64,000 nt of DNA, from assembly GCF_004116955.1 (NCBI RefSeq), contig NZ_CP026362.1, positions 598,501-662,500 on the forward strand, given 5' to 3'. Position numbers and translations under genes: made by a program. Position 1 is the first letter of the stretch. Every line of letters begins with the position of its first letter. Origin of the DNA: Bacillus vallismortis (lineage in GTDB: Bacteria; Bacillota; Bacilli; Bacillales; Bacillaceae). Below are positions 1 through 10,177 of this stretch, piece after piece. The notes below the pieces were generated by a model. It saw only the letters and a list, made by a program, of their open reading frames with translations. It ran no database searches and was not told the DNA's origin.

Positions 1-649
1 CTTGCATCACGCGAAGGGTCAGCTTTCGGTCAGAACTGAGGACAAATGGCGAGCCGAGTGTCCGATAGGTGTTATTGTTAAGAGATGCAAGCTCAGACAC
101 TTGAATGCATGGAAGCAGCGGATCAACAACTGCTCCTGCAACGGACTTGTTATATGCGGTGCTGCCTGTCGGCGTTGAGATAATCATGCCGTCTCCTCTA
201 AACGTTTCGAAGTGCAGGTCATCAATCAGCACATCCATCACAAAGGTCTTAATAATGCTTGAACGGATGGAAACCTCGTTTAAGCAGTGAAAAGGGCTGG
301 CGTTATCCACTGTCACTTCAATCAGCGGATACTTTCTGACTTCTATTTGTTCAAACGTCATTGCATCGACCATTTTTCCGTGATCATCACTATGAAAGTC
401 ACAATATAAATGAGCTTTCCCTTTTTTGGTAATGCCGACGTACAAGCAATCGTCACGGAAATTCGTCTTTCTGACTGCTTGCAAAAATGTGCCGTCCCCG
501 CCAATACTTGCGATAATATTGGCGTCTGAGGGCTGATTCACAACTGTAAATCCATGCTCTTCAGCCAATTGTGTTAACGAGCTGGCTTGTTCGTTTGTTT
601 TCTGGTCTTGTTTGTGAAAAAAATAAACATTACGGCGTTGATCGGTCAT
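1..649 (-). CDS. nadF: NAD kinase 2 (5' part, runs off the window edge)
   Basis: ATP-dependent NAD kinase, which makes cytosolic NADP from NAD. Only the first 216 codons are present; the rest lies before base 1. The start ATG at 649-647 is preceded by a GGGGAAAT purine stretch. The diagnostic GGDGTFL nucleotide-binding motif sits near residue 50, and the conserved NEVSIR and TPTGSTAY segments of the family follow. It is divergent from sppA. In B. subtilis this position holds the second NAD kinase (ppnKB/ytdI), so the paralogue assignment rests on synteny. Confidence 0.93.
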   Translation of the reverse strand, partial: MTDQRRNVYFFHKQDQKTNEQASSLTQLAEEHGFTVVNQPSDANIIASIGGDGTFLQAVRKTNFRDDCLYVGITKKGKAHLYCDFHSDDHGKMVDAMTFEQIEVRKYPLIEVTVDNASPFHCLNEVSIRSSIIKTFVMDVLIDDLHFETFRGDGMIISTPTGSTAYNKSVAGAVVDPLLPCIQVSELASLNNNTYRTLGSPFVLSSDRKLTLRVMQ

Positions 650-775
650 ATCCCATTTCCCCTTTAGCTGTCATATTTAAGTTTTTCTGTCATCCAGTAT
701 TTGTGATAAAATACCTTTGGCCATAAGTGTACCATGTTTGCCGGCAGTCAGTTAAGCATGAGCTTTCTCATCACA

Positions 776-801
776 TGAAACATTTTTCATATTGAACCGT
801 A
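776..801 (+). promoter_or_regulatory. SigW-type promoter of sppA-yteJ
   Basis: TGAAAC (776-781), 16 bases, then CGTA (798-801) is an exact match to the extracytoplasmic sigma factor W consensus. It lies 35 bases before the sppA start. sppA-yteJ is a known SigW operon in B. subtilis, linking it to cell-envelope stress. Confidence 0.88.
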
Positions 802-836
802 TAATGAGAGAGTCTGGGAAAAAGGAGGAGAAAAAA

Positions 837-1844
837 ATGAATGCAAAAAGATGGATCGCATTAGTGATTGCCTTGGGGATTTTCGGCGTCTCCATCATCG
901 TCAGCATCTCAATGAGTTTCTTTGAAAGCGTCAAAGGCGCTCAAACGGATCTCACATCACTGACGGATGAATCGCAGGAAAAGACCCTGGAAAACGGCAG
1001 TCTCACAAGTAAAATTGCTGTATTGGAAGTCAGCGGCACCATTCAGGATAATGGGGATTCAAGCAGTCTGCTCGGTTCAGGGGGATATAACCACAGAACG
1101 TTTTTGAAAAACCTTGAGCGTGCAAAAGATGACAAGGCAGTTAAAGGAATCGTTCTGAAGGTGAATTCTCCGGGCGGCGGAGTCTATGAAAGTGCTGAAA
1201 TACATAAGAAGCTGGAAGAAATTAAGAAAGAAACAAAAAAACCGATTTACGTGTCGATGGGATCGATGGCAGCATCCGGCGGCTATTACATCTCAACGGC
1301 GGCTGATAAGATTTTTGCCACCCCGGAAACCTTGACCGGGTCACTCGGCGTCATTATGGAAAGCGTCAATTATGCAAAGCTCGCTGATAAGCTCGGTATT
1401 TCTTTTGAAACAATTAAGAGCGGGGCCCATAAGGATATTATGTCTCCTTCCCGTGAGATGACGAAAGAAGAAAAGAACATCATGCAATCAATGGTTGATA
1501 ATTCTTATGAAGGTTTTGTTGATGTCATTTCTGAAGGCCGCGGCATGCCGAAAGCAGAGGTAAAGAAAATTGCGGACGGACGCGTCTATGACGGTCGGCA
1601 GGCGAAAAAACTGAATCTTGTTGATAAGCTTGGTTTTTATGACGATACCATTTCAGCGATGAAAAAGGATCATAAAGATTTGAAAAACGCCTCTGTCATT
1701 TCTTACGAGGAAAGTTTCGGGTTAGGCTCGCTGTTTTCCATGGGCGCCAACAAAATGTTTAAGAGTGAAATCGATTTTCTGAATATGAGAGAAGTACTTT
1801 CACAATCCGGTTCGCCGAGAATGATGTATCTCTATGCGAAGTAG
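837..1844 (+). CDS. sppA: Signal peptide peptidase SppA
   Basis: Membrane-anchored serine protease of family S49 that degrades cleaved signal peptides and protects against envelope stress. The 335-residue product has an N-terminal membrane segment at about residues 7-27. The Ser/Lys catalytic dyad is visible: Ser147 in MAASGGYY and Lys199 in SGAHKDIM, the residues established for B. subtilis SppA. The start at 837 follows GGAGGAG with good spacing; an in-frame ATG at 792 is too close to the SigW promoter to be used. yteJ follows 12 bases later in the same operon. Confidence 0.96.
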   Translation: MNAKRWIALVIALGIFGVSIIVSISMSFFESVKGAQTDLTSLTDESQEKTLENGSLTSKIAVLEVSGTIQDNGDSSSLLGSGGYNHRTFLKNLERAKDDKAVKGIVLKVNSPGGGVYESAEIHKKLEEIKKETKKPIYVSMGSMAASGGYYISTAADKIFATPETLTGSLGVIMESVNYAKLADKLGISFETIKSGAHKDIMSPSREMTKEEKNIMQSMVDNSYEGFVDVISEGRGMPKAEVKKIADGRVYDGRQAKKLNLVDKLGFYDDTISAMKKDHKDLKNASVISYEESFGLGSLFSMGANKMFKSEIDFLNMREVLSQSGSPRMMYLYAK

Positions 1845-1856
1845 GAGGGGTCTATA

Positions 1857-2351
1857 ATGGATGTGACATATGAAGAGTTAGAGCGCAATGACCTCAAAGG
1901 CCCGCTAGAAGCGGAACAGCTTACACATGCTTATGCGGGCTTTTGGGTTCGTTTCTGGGCTTTTCTGCTTGATTGGCTCGTTGTATGGGGATTAAACCAT
2001 TTACTTGTTTCTCCCCTCTTTACCGTATTGGATCTGCCGAAAACATCCGGCATGTTTACCTTCTCGGCCTACAGTGTGACTACGCTTGTTGTGTATCTTG
2101 CCTATTTTGCGCTGATGACAAAGTTCTTTGGGCAGACGCTTGGAAAAATGGTATTCGGCCTCAAAGTGGTTTCCGTGAAGCATGATCATCAGCTGACATG
2201 GAGTACAGTGATTTTTCGTGAAGTAGTCGGACGGTATATTGATAAGATTTGGATTTTATATATCGTTGTTGCTTTTTCGCCTACAAAACAGGGGATTCAT
2301 GATTACATTGCGGATACGACTGTGGTGCATGAAAAACTATATCGTAAATAA
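1857..2351 (+). CDS. yteJ: RDD family membrane protein YteJ
   Basis: Integral membrane protein of 164 residues in the RDD family. The motif arginine and aspartates appear in the first hydrophobic segment (RFWAFLLDW, near residue 30). Two more hydrophobic segments follow around residues 65-90 and 120-140. It is co-transcribed with sppA, with AGGAGG before the ATG. In B. subtilis it has been described as modulating SppA activity; that role comes from the literature and is not visible in the sequence. Confidence 0.92.
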   Translation: MDVTYEELERNDLKGPLEAEQLTHAYAGFWVRFWAFLLDWLVVWGLNHLLVSPLFTVLDLPKTSGMFTFSAYSVTTLVVYLAYFALMTKFFGQTLGKMVFGLKVVSVKHDHQLTWSTVIFREVVGRYIDKIWILYIVVAFSPTKQGIHDYIADTTVVHEKLYRK

Positions 2352-2355
2352 CCGA

Positions 2356-2388
2356 TAAACCCGGACCTCGTCCGGGTTTATTTTTTTC
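2356..2388 (+). terminator. Terminator after yteJ
   Basis: A 10-bp stem (TAAACCCGGA with TCCGGGTTTA) and short loop, followed by a T tract. It ends the sppA-yteJ operon. Confidence 0.9.
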
Positions 2389-2426
2389 TGAATTGGCGAT
2401 AATGCTCCTAGAGGAAGTGAGAGAAT

Positions 2427-3107
2427 ATGGTATATGTGCTGACAGCCATTCTTATTCTTATAGGTATCGTGCTGCTTCTCAGAATGAAAATGTATGTTGC
2501 TGTTGAGTATCTTCATGCTGATGATAACGACAAACTGACCTTGAAGATCACAGCGCTGTTTGGCCTGATCCGGATCAAAAAATCGATCCCAGCCATTAAG
2601 GTGAACAAAGCTGACGGATCAGTTGATATCAAACAAAAAACAAAATCCAAAGTGAAAAAAAGCAGCAGCGAGAAAAAAATTACGTTTGATGATGTGCAGC
2701 AAAGCATTCATAAAATCGAAATGATTTTGCAACAGGTCAAAAATTTGCGGAAAATCAGCGCGTCTTTTCTGGCGCATTTACATATTACAAAACTCGAATG
2801 GATTACAATCGTAGGAATTCAAGACGCGGCAGTGACAGGTGTGTTAACAGGTGCTGTTTGGAGTGTGAAAGGCGGCATCGCTGCAATGCTGTATGACCAT
2901 CTGAACTTTGTCAATAAGCCCGTCTATGAAGTGATTCCGTCATTTCAAGTCCCTGTCTCCAGAACCCACTTTCAGTGTATATTCTTTTTTCGCTTTGGAC
3001 ATGCTATGCTTGCAGCTTTCAAATTCGTCAAATACGGAAGGGAGCTATCCGTATTTAAGAAGAATCCGTCGTCCCGAATGACTTCAAAGAATGATTCATC
3101 AGTTTAA
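2427..3107 (+). CDS. ytfI: DUF2953 membrane-associated protein YtfI
   Basis: Protein of 226 residues with one N-terminal hydrophobic segment (about residues 3-18) and a basic, lysine-rich linker near residues 70-85. It looks like a membrane-anchored cytoplasmic protein of the DUF2953 family. The function is unknown. It lies 13 bases before ytfJ, a germination or sporulation protein gene, and the pair is conserved, so a role in sporulation is a reasonable inference. Confidence 0.88.
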   Translation: MVYVLTAILILIGIVLLLRMKMYVAVEYLHADDNDKLTLKITALFGLIRIKKSIPAIKVNKADGSVDIKQKTKSKVKKSSSEKKITFDDVQQSIHKIEMILQQVKNLRKISASFLAHLHITKLEWITIVGIQDAAVTGVLTGAVWSVKGGIAAMLYDHLNFVNKPVYEVIPSFQVPVSRTHFQCIFFFRFGHAMLAAFKFVKYGRELSVFKKNPSSRMTSKNDSSV

Positions 3108-3120
3108 GGAGGAAGCGTAT

Positions 3121-3576
3121 ATGGCAGACCATCCCATCCAAGGTTTAATGAAAACCGCAATGGAAAACTTGAAGGAAATGATTGATGTTAACACCATCAT
3201 CGGAGATCCGGTTGAAACGCCGGATGGAAGCGTGATTTTAACCGTTTCTAAAGTTGGATTCGGCTTCGCCGCAGGCGGAAGCGAGTTTGGCGGAAAGCCG
3301 GCTGAAAAGAAATCGGAAGACGATGAGACAAGAGAACAAAAACTTCCTTTCGGAGGCGGAAGCGGGGGCGGTGTGTCCATTACGCCGATCGCGTTTTTAA
3401 TTGTCGGATCGACAGGAATCAGAATGCTTCATTTAGATGAAAATACCCATTTGATTGAGAAAATCTTAGACGCAGCCCCTCAAACCCTTGAACGCATCCA
3501 GCAAATGTTCAAGAAAAATAACAAGAACCAAGGCCAGGGCCAAAATCAAAACCAAATGAACAATATGAATTATTAA
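3121..3576 (+). CDS. ytfJ: Sporulation protein YtfJ (GerW family)
   Basis: Small protein of 151 residues in the GerW/YtfJ family, found in endospore formers and associated with spore germination. The sequence has a conserved DPVETPDGSVILTVSKV core near residues 30-50, glycine-rich stretches around residues 55-90, and a Gln/Asn-rich tail. The start is the ATG after GGAGG at 3108-3112; an upstream in-frame ATG at 3091 overlaps ytfI and lacks a binding site. A strong hairpin terminator follows. Confidence 0.93.
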   Translation: MADHPIQGLMKTAMENLKEMIDVNTIIGDPVETPDGSVILTVSKVGFGFAAGGSEFGGKPAEKKSEDDETREQKLPFGGGSGGGVSITPIAFLIVGSTGIRMLHLDENTHLIEKILDAAPQTLERIQQMFKKNNKNQGQGQNQNQMNNMNY

Positions 3577-3581
3577 AGAAG

Positions 3582-3614
3582 GTTAACTGCGGCCGCCGCA
3601 GTTAACTTTTTTTT
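3582..3614 (+). terminator. Terminator after ytfJ
   Basis: Perfect inverted repeat of 11 bp (GTTAACTGCGG / CCGCAGTTAAC) around CCG, followed by eight T. It sits just before the tpx promoter. Confidence 0.93.
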
Positions 3615-3624
3615 GGCATAAACT

Positions 3625-3653
3625 TTGCAGTTTACAGGAAACTTTACTATGAT
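3625..3653 (+). promoter_or_regulatory. Candidate SigA promoter of tpx
   Basis: TTGCAG (3625-3630), 17 bases, then TATGAT (3648-3653), about 30 bases before the tpx start. The -35 is a weak match, the -10 is good. Confidence 0.6.
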
Positions 3654-3684
3654 AGAGACATACATACAAAAGGGAGGAATTATA

Positions 3685-4188
3685 ATGGCTGAAATTACAT
3701 TTAAAGGCGGTCCGGTTACACTTATCGGACAAGAAGTGAAAGTAGGAGAACAAGCTCCTGACTTCACAGTGCTGACTAACAGCCTTGAAGAAAAATCGTT
3801 AGCTGATATGAAAGGAAAGGTAACGATTATTTCTGTTATCCCTTCAATTGACACAGGTGTTTGTGATGCGCAAACACGCCGTTTTAACGAAGAAGCAGCT
3901 AAGCTTGGAGATGTCAATGTCTACACAATCAGTGCAGACCTTCCATTTGCACAAGCCCGCTGGTGCGGCGCAAACGGAATTGATAGAGTGGAAACGCTAT
4001 CTGACCACAGAGAGATGTCATTTGGCGAAGCGTTCGGTGTGTATATTAAAGAACTTCGTCTGCTTGCGCGTTCCGTATTCGTCCTTGATGAGAGCGGAAA
4101 AGTCGTTTACGCAGAATATGTAAGTGAAGCAACAAACCATCCGAACTATGAGGAGCCTATTGAGGCTGCTAAGGCATTAGTGAAGTAA
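3685..4188 (+). CDS. tpx: Thiol peroxidase Tpx
   Basis: Atypical two-cysteine peroxiredoxin that reduces hydroperoxides using thioredoxin. The 167 residues include the peroxidatic Cys60 in DTGVCDAQ and the resolving Cys94 in ARWCGANG, the pair established for Tpx. The ATG at 3685 follows AGGGAGG. It is monocistronic, flanked by terminators on both sides. It likely serves peroxide defence in the cytosol. Confidence 0.97.
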   Translation: MAEITFKGGPVTLIGQEVKVGEQAPDFTVLTNSLEEKSLADMKGKVTIISVIPSIDTGVCDAQTRRFNEEAAKLGDVNVYTISADLPFAQARWCGANGIDRVETLSDHREMSFGEAFGVYIKELRLLARSVFVLDESGKVVYAEYVSEATNHPNYEEPIEAAKALVK

Positions 4189-4195
4189 GCAGGGA

Positions 4196-4227
4196 AAAAG
4201 CTCCTGGCTGCCGCCGGAGCTTTTTTT
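4196..4227 (+). terminator. Terminator after tpx
   Basis: Stem AAAAGCTCC / GGAGCTTTT with a GC-rich loop and a run of seven T. Confidence 0.9.
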
Positions 4228-4246
4228 ATGGCAAGGAGGAACACAT

Positions 4247-5233
4247 ATGCAAAAAGACAATGTAGGCGCGGTGTACGAGCTGTTAGACGAAGCCGCGATC
4301 ATCATAAAGAATGAATGGCAAATTTCATATATAGAGGCGCTGGCTGAGGCGGGAGAAATGTATTTTCTTGAAAAAACCGACCAGCTGAAACTGTCTGATA
4401 AGAAAAACGAACAGCTTCAGGCTTTGCTCGGGAAAGCGGAGTTCGGCACCTATGAGCACGAATGGGTGCGCAAAGCTTTTCAGCTATCCGTCCTGAAAGG
4501 GCTGAAAGATATCTCCCATCCGAACAGACAGATGACGCCTGACACGATTGGGCTATTCATCAGTTATTTGGTGAATAAGTTTATGGCGGACAAAAAGGAA
4601 CTGTCAATCCTTGATCCTGCTGTGGGAACGGGGAATCTTCTGTTCACCGTGCTGAACCAGCTGTCTGAAAAAACGGCCAATAGCTATGGAATTGAGATTG
4701 ATGACGTGCTCTTAAAGATCGCGTATGCCCAAGCGAACCTTTTGAAAAAAGAGATTGAGCTTTTCCATCAGGACAGCCTTGAACCGCTGTTTATCGATCC
4801 TGTTGACACGGTCATATGCGATCTGCCGGTCGGCTATTATCCGAATGACGAAGGAGCAGAAGCGTTTGACCTCAAAGCGGACGAAGGCCATTCCTTCGCA
4901 CATCATCTGTTTATTGAACAGAGCGTCAAACATACCAAACCGGGCGGATATTTATTTTTTATGATCCCGAATCATTTGTTTGAGAGCTCTCAAAGCGACA
5001 AGCTGAAACAGTTTTTCAAAGATAAGGTTCATATCAACGCCCTTTTGCAGCTCCCAAAATCGATATTTAAAGACGAGGCTCATGCCAAAAGCATTCTTGT
5101 GCTTCAGAAAAAAGGAGAGGAGACAAAAGCGCCGGGGCAAATTCTGCTTGCGAATCTTCCGTCTTTCTCCAATCAGAAGGCGACGCTTGATATGATGGCT
5201 CAAATAGATGCGTGGGTTACAAAAGAAAAATAG
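4247..5233 (+). CDS. ytxK: Class I SAM-dependent methyltransferase-like protein YtxK
   Basis: Protein of 328 residues resembling adenine-specific DNA methylases of the N6_Mtase type. The SAM-binding motif DPAVGTGNL is near residue 125 and a DLPVGYY segment near residue 190 stands where N6-methylases have (D/N)PPY. The DLPVGYY variant and the absence of a restriction partner or target recognition domain argue against a restriction system. It sits upstream of ackA, a neighbourhood conserved in Firmicutes. The substrate is unknown. Confidence 0.9.
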   Translation: MQKDNVGAVYELLDEAAIIIKNEWQISYIEALAEAGEMYFLEKTDQLKLSDKKNEQLQALLGKAEFGTYEHEWVRKAFQLSVLKGLKDISHPNRQMTPDTIGLFISYLVNKFMADKKELSILDPAVGTGNLLFTVLNQLSEKTANSYGIEIDDVLLKIAYAQANLLKKEIELFHQDSLEPLFIDPVDTVICDLPVGYYPNDEGAEAFDLKADEGHSFAHHLFIEQSVKHTKPGGYLFFMIPNHLFESSQSDKLKQFFKDKVHINALLQLPKSIFKDEAHAKSILVLQKKGEETKAPGQILLANLPSFSNQKATLDMMAQIDAWVTKEK

Positions 5234-5244
5234 ATATCAAGTAG

Positions 5245-5287
5245 CAGCTTAGGCAGCCGTCATACGATGGATGCCTAAGCTGTTTTT
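5245..5287 (+). terminator. Terminator after ytxK
   Basis: CAGCTTAGGCA pairs perfectly with TGCCTAAGCTG (11 bp), followed by TTTTT. Confidence 0.9.
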
Positions 5288-5365
5288 ATTATGGCGCTTG
5301 ATGACCGAACAGACGAATTGAATCAAGCTTTACAACACAAAATACAGAAGGGAAAAACCGCAACA

Positions 5366-5439
5366 TGTAAGCGTTCATCAATACGAAATCTGCAGATAAT
5401 ATATCAGAAAATAACGACTTCTAAGTGTAAGCGTTATCA
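5366..5439 (+). promoter_or_regulatory. Two CcpA (cre) sites upstream of ackA
   Basis: TGTAAGCGTTATCA at 5426-5439 fits the catabolite-responsive element consensus exactly; a second, weaker copy, TGTAAGCGTT plus CATC, is at 5366-5379. A -35-like TTGACT lies at 5449-5454, so the good site is just upstream of the promoter. That is the placement used for activation, and ackA is known to be activated by CcpA (and CodY) in B. subtilis. The rest of the 346-base gap holds only the ytxK terminator and the ackA leader. Confidence 0.85.
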
Positions 5440-5579
5440 ATATACAAGTTGACTTGAAATGCCGACATGACAATGTTTAAATGGAAAAGTCAGATATTTT
5501 TCGGAGAAGATAAAGATATTCACCGGGGAAAAAGTACGAAAACGAAGTTGTTGATACAGAGTATAAAGGAGCGTCAATC

Positions 5580-6767
5580 ATGTCCAAAATTATTGCAATT
5601 AACGCAGGAAGCTCGTCTTTGAAATTTCAGCTTTTCGAAATGCCTTCAGAAACTGTTTTAACGAAGGGTTTAGTTGAACGAATTGGTATCGCCGATAGCG
5701 TATTCACGATTTCTGTAAACGGCGAAAAAAATACAGAAGTAACTGATATTCCGGATCATGCTGTAGCGGTTAAAATGCTGCTGAGTAAGCTAACGGAATT
5801 CGGCATTATTAAAGATTTAAATGAAATTGACGGAATTGGCCACCGTGTCGTTCACGGCGGAGAAAAATTCAGCGATTCTGTTTTATTAACGGATGAAACC
5901 ATTCAGGAAATTGAAGATATTTCTGAATTGGCACCGCTTCACAACCCGGCAAATATCGTTGGAATTAAAGCGTTCAAAGAAGTGCTTCCAAATGTTCCTG
6001 CGGTTGCTGTTTTTGATACGGCATTCCACCAAACAATGCCTGAGCAGTCTTACCTGTACAGCCTGCCGTATGACTACTATGAAAAATTCGGCATCCGTAA
6101 ATACGGCTTCCACGGCACTTCACATAAATATGTGACTGAGCGCGCGGCAGAGCTTCTCGGCCGTCCGTTAAAAGATTTACGCCTGATTTCCTGCCACCTT
6201 GGAAACGGCGCAAGTATCGCTGCTGTTGAAGGCGGAAAATCAATTGATACATCTATGGGCTTTACGCCGCTTGCCGGTGTTGCAATGGGTACACGCTCTG
6301 GAAACATCGACCCTGCCCTGATTCCATATATCATGGAGAAAACAGGCCAAACGGCTGACGAAGTACTGAATACACTAAACAAAAAAAGCGGCCTGCTCGG
6401 CATTTCCGGTTTCTCAAGCGATCTTCGTGACATCGTTGAAGCAACAAAAGAAGGAAATGAGCGCGCGGAAACGGCTCTTGAAGTCTTCGCAAGCAGAATC
6501 CACAAGTACATCGGTTCTTACGCTGCAAGAATGAGCGGTGTGGATGCGATCATCTTTACTGCCGGCATCGGTGAAAACAGCGTGGAAGTCAGAGAACGCG
6601 TTCTTCGCGGCTTAGAATTCATGGGCGTATACTGGGATACTGCGCTTAATAACGTACGCGGCGAGGAAGCTTTCATCAGCTATCCGCATTCTCCAGTAAA
6701 AGTCATGATCATTCCGACTGATGAAGAAGTCATGATTGCACGCGACGTTGTTCGTTTAGCAAAATAA
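5580..6767 (+). CDS. ackA: Acetate kinase
   Basis: Converts acetyl phosphate and ADP to acetate and ATP, the last step of overflow metabolism. The 395-residue length is typical. Family signatures are visible: the N-terminal [10 protein letters not shown] phosphate-binding motif, HRVVHGG near residue 85, FHGTSHKYV near residue 180 and the GTRSGNIDP segment near residue 240. The ATG follows AAAGGAG. It is a single gene between terminators, with the CcpA sites upstream. Confidence 0.97.
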   Translation: MSKIIAINAGSSSLKFQLFEMPSETVLTKGLVERIGIADSVFTISVNGEKNTEVTDIPDHAVAVKMLLSKLTEFGIIKDLNEIDGIGHRVVHGGEKFSDSVLLTDETIQEIEDISELAPLHNPANIVGIKAFKEVLPNVPAVAVFDTAFHQTMPEQSYLYSLPYDYYEKFGIRKYGFHGTSHKYVTERAAELLGRPLKDLRLISCHLGNGASIAAVEGGKSIDTSMGFTPLAGVAMGTRSGNIDPALIPYIMEKTGQTADEVLNTLNKKSGLLGISGFSSDLRDIVEATKEGNERAETALEVFASRIHKYIGSYAARMSGVDAIIFTAGIGENSVEVRERVLRGLEFMGVYWDTALNNVRGEEAFISYPHSPVKVMIIPTDEEVMIARDVVRLAK

Positions 6768-6775
6768 ATCGCATG

Positions 6776-6804
6776 AAAGCACATTCTCTTGAATGTGCTT
6801 TTTT
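6776..6804 (+). terminator. Terminator after ackA
   Basis: AAAGCACATTC / GAATGTGCTTT stem with a TCTT loop, followed by T residues. Confidence 0.92.
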
Positions 6805-6846
6805 GTTGATGCATCATAATCATAAAAACATAAAAGAGGTGGGCCA

Positions 6847-7359
6847 ATGAGTGTTCAAACGCATAAACAAGAAGCTCCGGATATCGTTCGGTGCAAAGTG
6901 ATCACAGTCAGTGACACGAGAACGGAGGAAACCGATAAAAGCGGCAAGTCGATGATTTCGTTTTTAGAAGAAGCCGGTCACCACATTGCTGCATATGAAA
7001 TTGTGAAAGACGAAAAGGACGCTTTGCAGCGGGCTGTGCTTGCGGGCTGTATGGATGAACAAATAGACGCGGTTCTCTTAAACGGAGGGACAGGCATAGC
7101 AAATCGGGACGTCACAATTGAAGCCATTACGCCGCTGTTTTCAAAAGAGCTGCCTGGCTTTGGAGAAATATTCAGGATGCTGAGTTATACAGAGGATATC
7201 GGCTCTGCCGCGATCATGTCGAGAGCCACTGCTGGCGTTATCCAGCATACAGCTGTTTTCTCAACCCCGGGCTCAAGCGGCGCGGTAAGGCTGGCCATGA
7301 ATAAGCTGATTATTCCCGAACTGGCACATGTCGTCAGAGAAATCAGAAAAGACAAGTAA
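6847..7359 (+). CDS. moaB: Molybdenum cofactor protein MoaB (MogA/MoaB family)
   Basis: Protein of 170 residues in the MoaB/MogA family that adenylates molybdopterin during molybdenum cofactor synthesis. Family motifs are VSDTRT near residue 25 and LLNGGTGIANRD near residue 80, the molybdopterin-binding loop. RBS is AGAGGTG before the ATG. It stands alone, away from the other moa genes, as in B. subtilis 168. Whether it acts as MogA or in an accessory role cannot be told from the sequence. Confidence 0.92.
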   Translation: MSVQTHKQEAPDIVRCKVITVSDTRTEETDKSGKSMISFLEEAGHHIAAYEIVKDEKDALQRAVLAGCMDEQIDAVLLNGGTGIANRDVTIEAITPLFSKELPGFGEIFRMLSYTEDIGSAAIMSRATAGVIQHTAVFSTPGSSGAVRLAMNKLIIPELAHVVREIRKDK

Positions 7360-7375
7360 ATGAATAAATAATAAG

Positions 7376-7409
7376 AAACTTCACCTGAAAATTAGGTGAA
7401 GTTTTTTTT
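7376..7409 (+). terminator. Terminator after moaB
   Basis: AAACTTCACCT / AGGTGAAGTTT stem, seven-base loop, then a T tract. Confidence 0.92.
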
Positions 7410-7460
7410 ATAAAAGGCTTGAAAAAACGAAACGTACTTGTTAAAGTGTATACATACAAA

Positions 7461-7496
7461 ATGTATTTTTATTAAATATAATTTATTTTTATACAA
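7461..7496 (+). promoter_or_regulatory. Candidate ARG boxes and -10 of argGH
   Basis: Two copies of ATTTTTAT (7465-7472 and 7485-7492, 20 bases apart) match the AT-rich core of arginine-repressor (AhrC/ArgR) half sites, read on the other strand as ATAAAAAT. A TATAAT (7477-7482) lies between them, so a bound repressor would cover the -10. Arginine repression of argGH is expected from the pathway. Exact site boundaries are inferred. Confidence 0.55.
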
Positions 7497-7529
7497 AAAA
7501 TGATACACGGTTGAGAGGGGATTTTTATC

Positions 7530-8741
7530 ATGTCAGAACAGAAAAAAGTCGTATTAGCATACTCGGGAGGACTTGATACCTCCGTCGCAATAAAATGGCT
7601 TCAAGAGCAAGGATATAATGTGATTGCCTGCTGTCTGGACGTCGGTGAAGGCAAGGATTTGGCGTTTGTTCAACAGAAAGCGCTGGAAGTCGGCGCGACA
7701 AATTCCTACGTGATCGATGCAAAAGAAGAATTCGCACAGGACTACGCGCTTATCTCTTTGCAGGCCCATACAATGTATGAAGGGAAATATCCGCTCGTTT
7801 CGGCATTATCTCGGCCGCTGATTGCAAAAAAACTGGTTGAAATCGCGGAAAAGGAAGATGCACAGGCGATTGCGCACGGATGCACAGGGAAAGGAAATGA
7901 CCAGGTTCGTTTCGAAGTCTCCATTAAGTCATTAAACCCTGATCTTGAAGTGATCGCGCCGGTTCGGGAATGGCAGTGGTCACGTGAAGAAGAAATTGAA
8001 TATGCGGCAAGCCGCGGCATTCCGATTCCGATCAATCTTGACAGCCCATATTCTATTGATCAAAACCTCTGGGGCCGTGCGAATGAGTGCGGCATTTTAG
8101 AAGATCCATGGGCGGCGCCGCCTGAAGGCGCATACGATTTAACAGCTCCGCTGGAAAAAACCCCGGACACGCCGGAAGTGATTGAAATTGCGTTTGAACA
8201 AGGTGTTCCTGTATCAATTGACGGCGTATCCTACTCGCTTTCTGAATTGATTTTGAAGCTGAATGAAATGGCAGGCGCACACGGCGTCGGACGTATCGAC
8301 CATGTGGAAAACCGCCTTGTCGGCATTAAATCCCGGGAAGTATACGAATGCCCTGGTGCGATGACACTCATCAAAGCGCATAAAGAACTGGAAGATTTAA
8401 CACTGGTAAAAGAAGTAGCCCATTTTAAACCGATCATCGAGCAAAAAATGTCAGAAATCATTTACAACGGCTTATGGTTCTCACCGTTAAAAGACGCGCT
8501 GCACGCTTTCTTAAAAGAAACACAAAAGCATGTCACAGGCATTGTCCGCGTGAAGCTGTTTAAAGGCCATGCAATTGTAGAGGGACGCAAATCAGAATAC
8601 TCTCTATATGACGAAAAACTCGCAACATATACAAAAGACGATGCGTTTGATCACCATGCGGCAATCGGGTTTATCGAGCTTTGGGGACTTCCTACAAAAG
8701 TGAACAGCATCGTGAAAAAGAAGGAGCAGATGAAAGCATGA
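7530..8741 (+). CDS. argG: Argininosuccinate synthase
   Basis: Joins citrulline and aspartate with ATP in the penultimate step of arginine synthesis. The 403-residue protein starts with the PP-loop motif AYSGGLDTS that binds ATP pyrophosphate. It also carries [14 protein letters not shown] near residue 115. The RBS GAGAGGGGAT precedes the ATG. argH overlaps its stop codon, so the two are one operon and probably translationally coupled. Confidence 0.97.
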   Translation: MSEQKKVVLAYSGGLDTSVAIKWLQEQGYNVIACCLDVGEGKDLAFVQQKALEVGATNSYVIDAKEEFAQDYALISLQAHTMYEGKYPLVSALSRPLIAKKLVEIAEKEDAQAIAHGCTGKGNDQVRFEVSIKSLNPDLEVIAPVREWQWSREEEIEYAASRGIPIPINLDSPYSIDQNLWGRANECGILEDPWAAPPEGAYDLTAPLEKTPDTPEVIEIAFEQGVPVSIDGVSYSLSELILKLNEMAGAHGVGRIDHVENRLVGIKSREVYECPGAMTLIKAHKELEDLTLVKEVAHFKPIIEQKMSEIIYNGLWFSPLKDALHAFLKETQKHVTGIVRVKLFKGHAIVEGRKSEYSLYDEKLATYTKDDAFDHHAAIGFIELWGLPTKVNSIVKKKEQMKA

Positions 8742-10123
8742 AGAAGCTTTGGGGAGGCCGATTTCAAAAAACGCCGGAAAAATGGGTCGACGAGTTCGGC
8801 GCGTCTATATCATTTGACCGAAATTTAGTGACCGAAGACATTACAGGGTCTCTCGCACATGCTGCCATGCTGAAAAAATGCGGTATCCTGACAGCGGAAG
8901 AAGAGCTGAAAATCCGTGAGGGATTGAATACCCTTCTGCAAAAAGCAGAGGTAGGGGCATTGGAATTCTCAGTTGATTATGAGGATATTCATTTGAACAT
9001 TGAGAAAATGCTTATTGACGAAATCGGCCCTCTCGGCGGCAAGCTGCATACCGGAAGAAGCCGAAATGATCAGGTGGCGACTGACATGCATTTATACTTA
9101 AAACATCATGTCAGCCACATTATTGAGCTGATTGAGGCGTTCCAAAGCGTATTGATTGAAAAGGCGGAAGCGAATGTTGAAACGATTCTGCCGGGTTACA
9201 CACATCTGCAGCGCGCCCAGCCGATTTCATTCGCCCACCATTTGCTTGCGTATTTCTGGATGATGGAGCGCGACAAGGAGCGCTTCCAAGATTCAATGAA
9301 ACGGATTAACAAATCTCCGCTCGGCTGCGGAGCGCTCGCAGGAACAACCTTCCCTATCGACCGTGACTATTCAGCAGAACTGCTCGGTTTTGATTCTATC
9401 TATGAAAACAGCCTGGACGGCGTCAGCGACAGAGATTTCATTTTAGAGTTTTTAAGCAACAGCAGTATGCTGATGATGCACCTATCCCGTTTCTCTGAAG
9501 AGATCATTCTATGGTGCTCTCAGGAGTTTAAATTCATTGAGCTTGACGATACGTACGCAACGGGAAGCAGCATGATGCCGCAAAAGAAAAACCCTGATAT
9601 GGCAGAACTGATCCGCGGGAAAACAGGACGCGTATACGGTGATATGATGGGGCTGTTTACGATCATGAAAGGCCTTCCGCTCGCTTACAACAAAGACCTT
9701 CAAGAAGACAAAGAAGGCATGTTTGACACGGTGAAAACGGTCGAGGGCAGCCTGCAAATCTTCGCAGGCATGATCCAAACAATGACTGTAAACAAAGAGG
9801 TCATGAAGCAAGCGACAAAAAAAGACTTCTCAAATGCGACGGAACTGGCCGATTATTTAGCGAAAAAAGGAATGCCGTTCAGAGAAGCGCATGAAGTAGT
9901 CGGAAAACTTGTGTACACATGCATCGAAAAAGGGATCTATTTAAGCGATATGCCGTTTGCTGAATTTCAGCAGGCGAGCCCGCTCTTCGAAGACGATATT
10001 TACACTGTGTTAGACCCTTACCACGCAGTTGAAAAAAGAATGAGCGCCGGAGGCACCGGGTTCAAACAGGTGGAGCAGGCGCTAAAAAAAGCAAAAGCTT
10101 GCGTGGCAGCCGGAGTTTGTTAA
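8738..10123 (+). CDS. argH: Argininosuccinate lyase
   Basis: Splits argininosuccinate into arginine and fumarate. The 461-residue protein belongs to the fumarase/aspartase superfamily: [12 protein letters not shown] near residue 110, [11 protein letters not shown]-like segment near residue 155, and the signature [11 protein letters not shown] near residue 280. The ATG at 8738 overlaps the argG stop codon as ATGA, with AAGGAG 11 bases upstream; an upstream in-frame ATG at 8681 lies inside argG and is rejected. Confidence 0.97.
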   Translation: MKKLWGGRFQKTPEKWVDEFGASISFDRNLVTEDITGSLAHAAMLKKCGILTAEEELKIREGLNTLLQKAEVGALEFSVDYEDIHLNIEKMLIDEIGPLGGKLHTGRSRNDQVATDMHLYLKHHVSHIIELIEAFQSVLIEKAEANVETILPGYTHLQRAQPISFAHHLLAYFWMMERDKERFQDSMKRINKSPLGCGALAGTTFPIDRDYSAELLGFDSIYENSLDGVSDRDFILEFLSNSSMLMMHLSRFSEEIILWCSQEFKFIELDDTYATGSSMMPQKKNPDMAELIRGKTGRVYGDMMGLFTIMKGLPLAYNKDLQEDKEGMFDTVKTVEGSLQIFAGMIQTMTVNKEVMKQATKKDFSNATELADYLAKKGMPFREAHEVVGKLVYTCIEKGIYLSDMPFAEFQQASPLFEDDIYTVLDPYHAVEKRMSAGGTGFKQVEQALKKAKACVAAGVC

Positions 10124-10140
10124 AATTTCCTTCATAAAAT

Positions 10141-10177
10141 CCCATCATTATAGCCAACCTATCTCTATAATGATGGG
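10141..10177 (+). other. Perfect stem-loop before ytzD
   Basis: CCCATCATTATAG (10141-10153) pairs perfectly with CTATAATGATGGG (10165-10177) around an 11-base loop. It has no T tract, so it does not look like a terminator. The last three G residues of the stem are also the start of the GGGAGG ribosome binding site of ytzD, so folding could limit ytzD translation or stabilise the 3' end of argH mRNA. Function is inferred. Confidence 0.7.

Noticed and set aside
4247-5233. ytxK as part of a restriction-modification or defence system
   Set aside because: There is no nuclease or specificity gene nearby, the catalytic motif is degenerate (DLPVGYY), and the ytxK-ackA neighbourhood is a core-genome arrangement.
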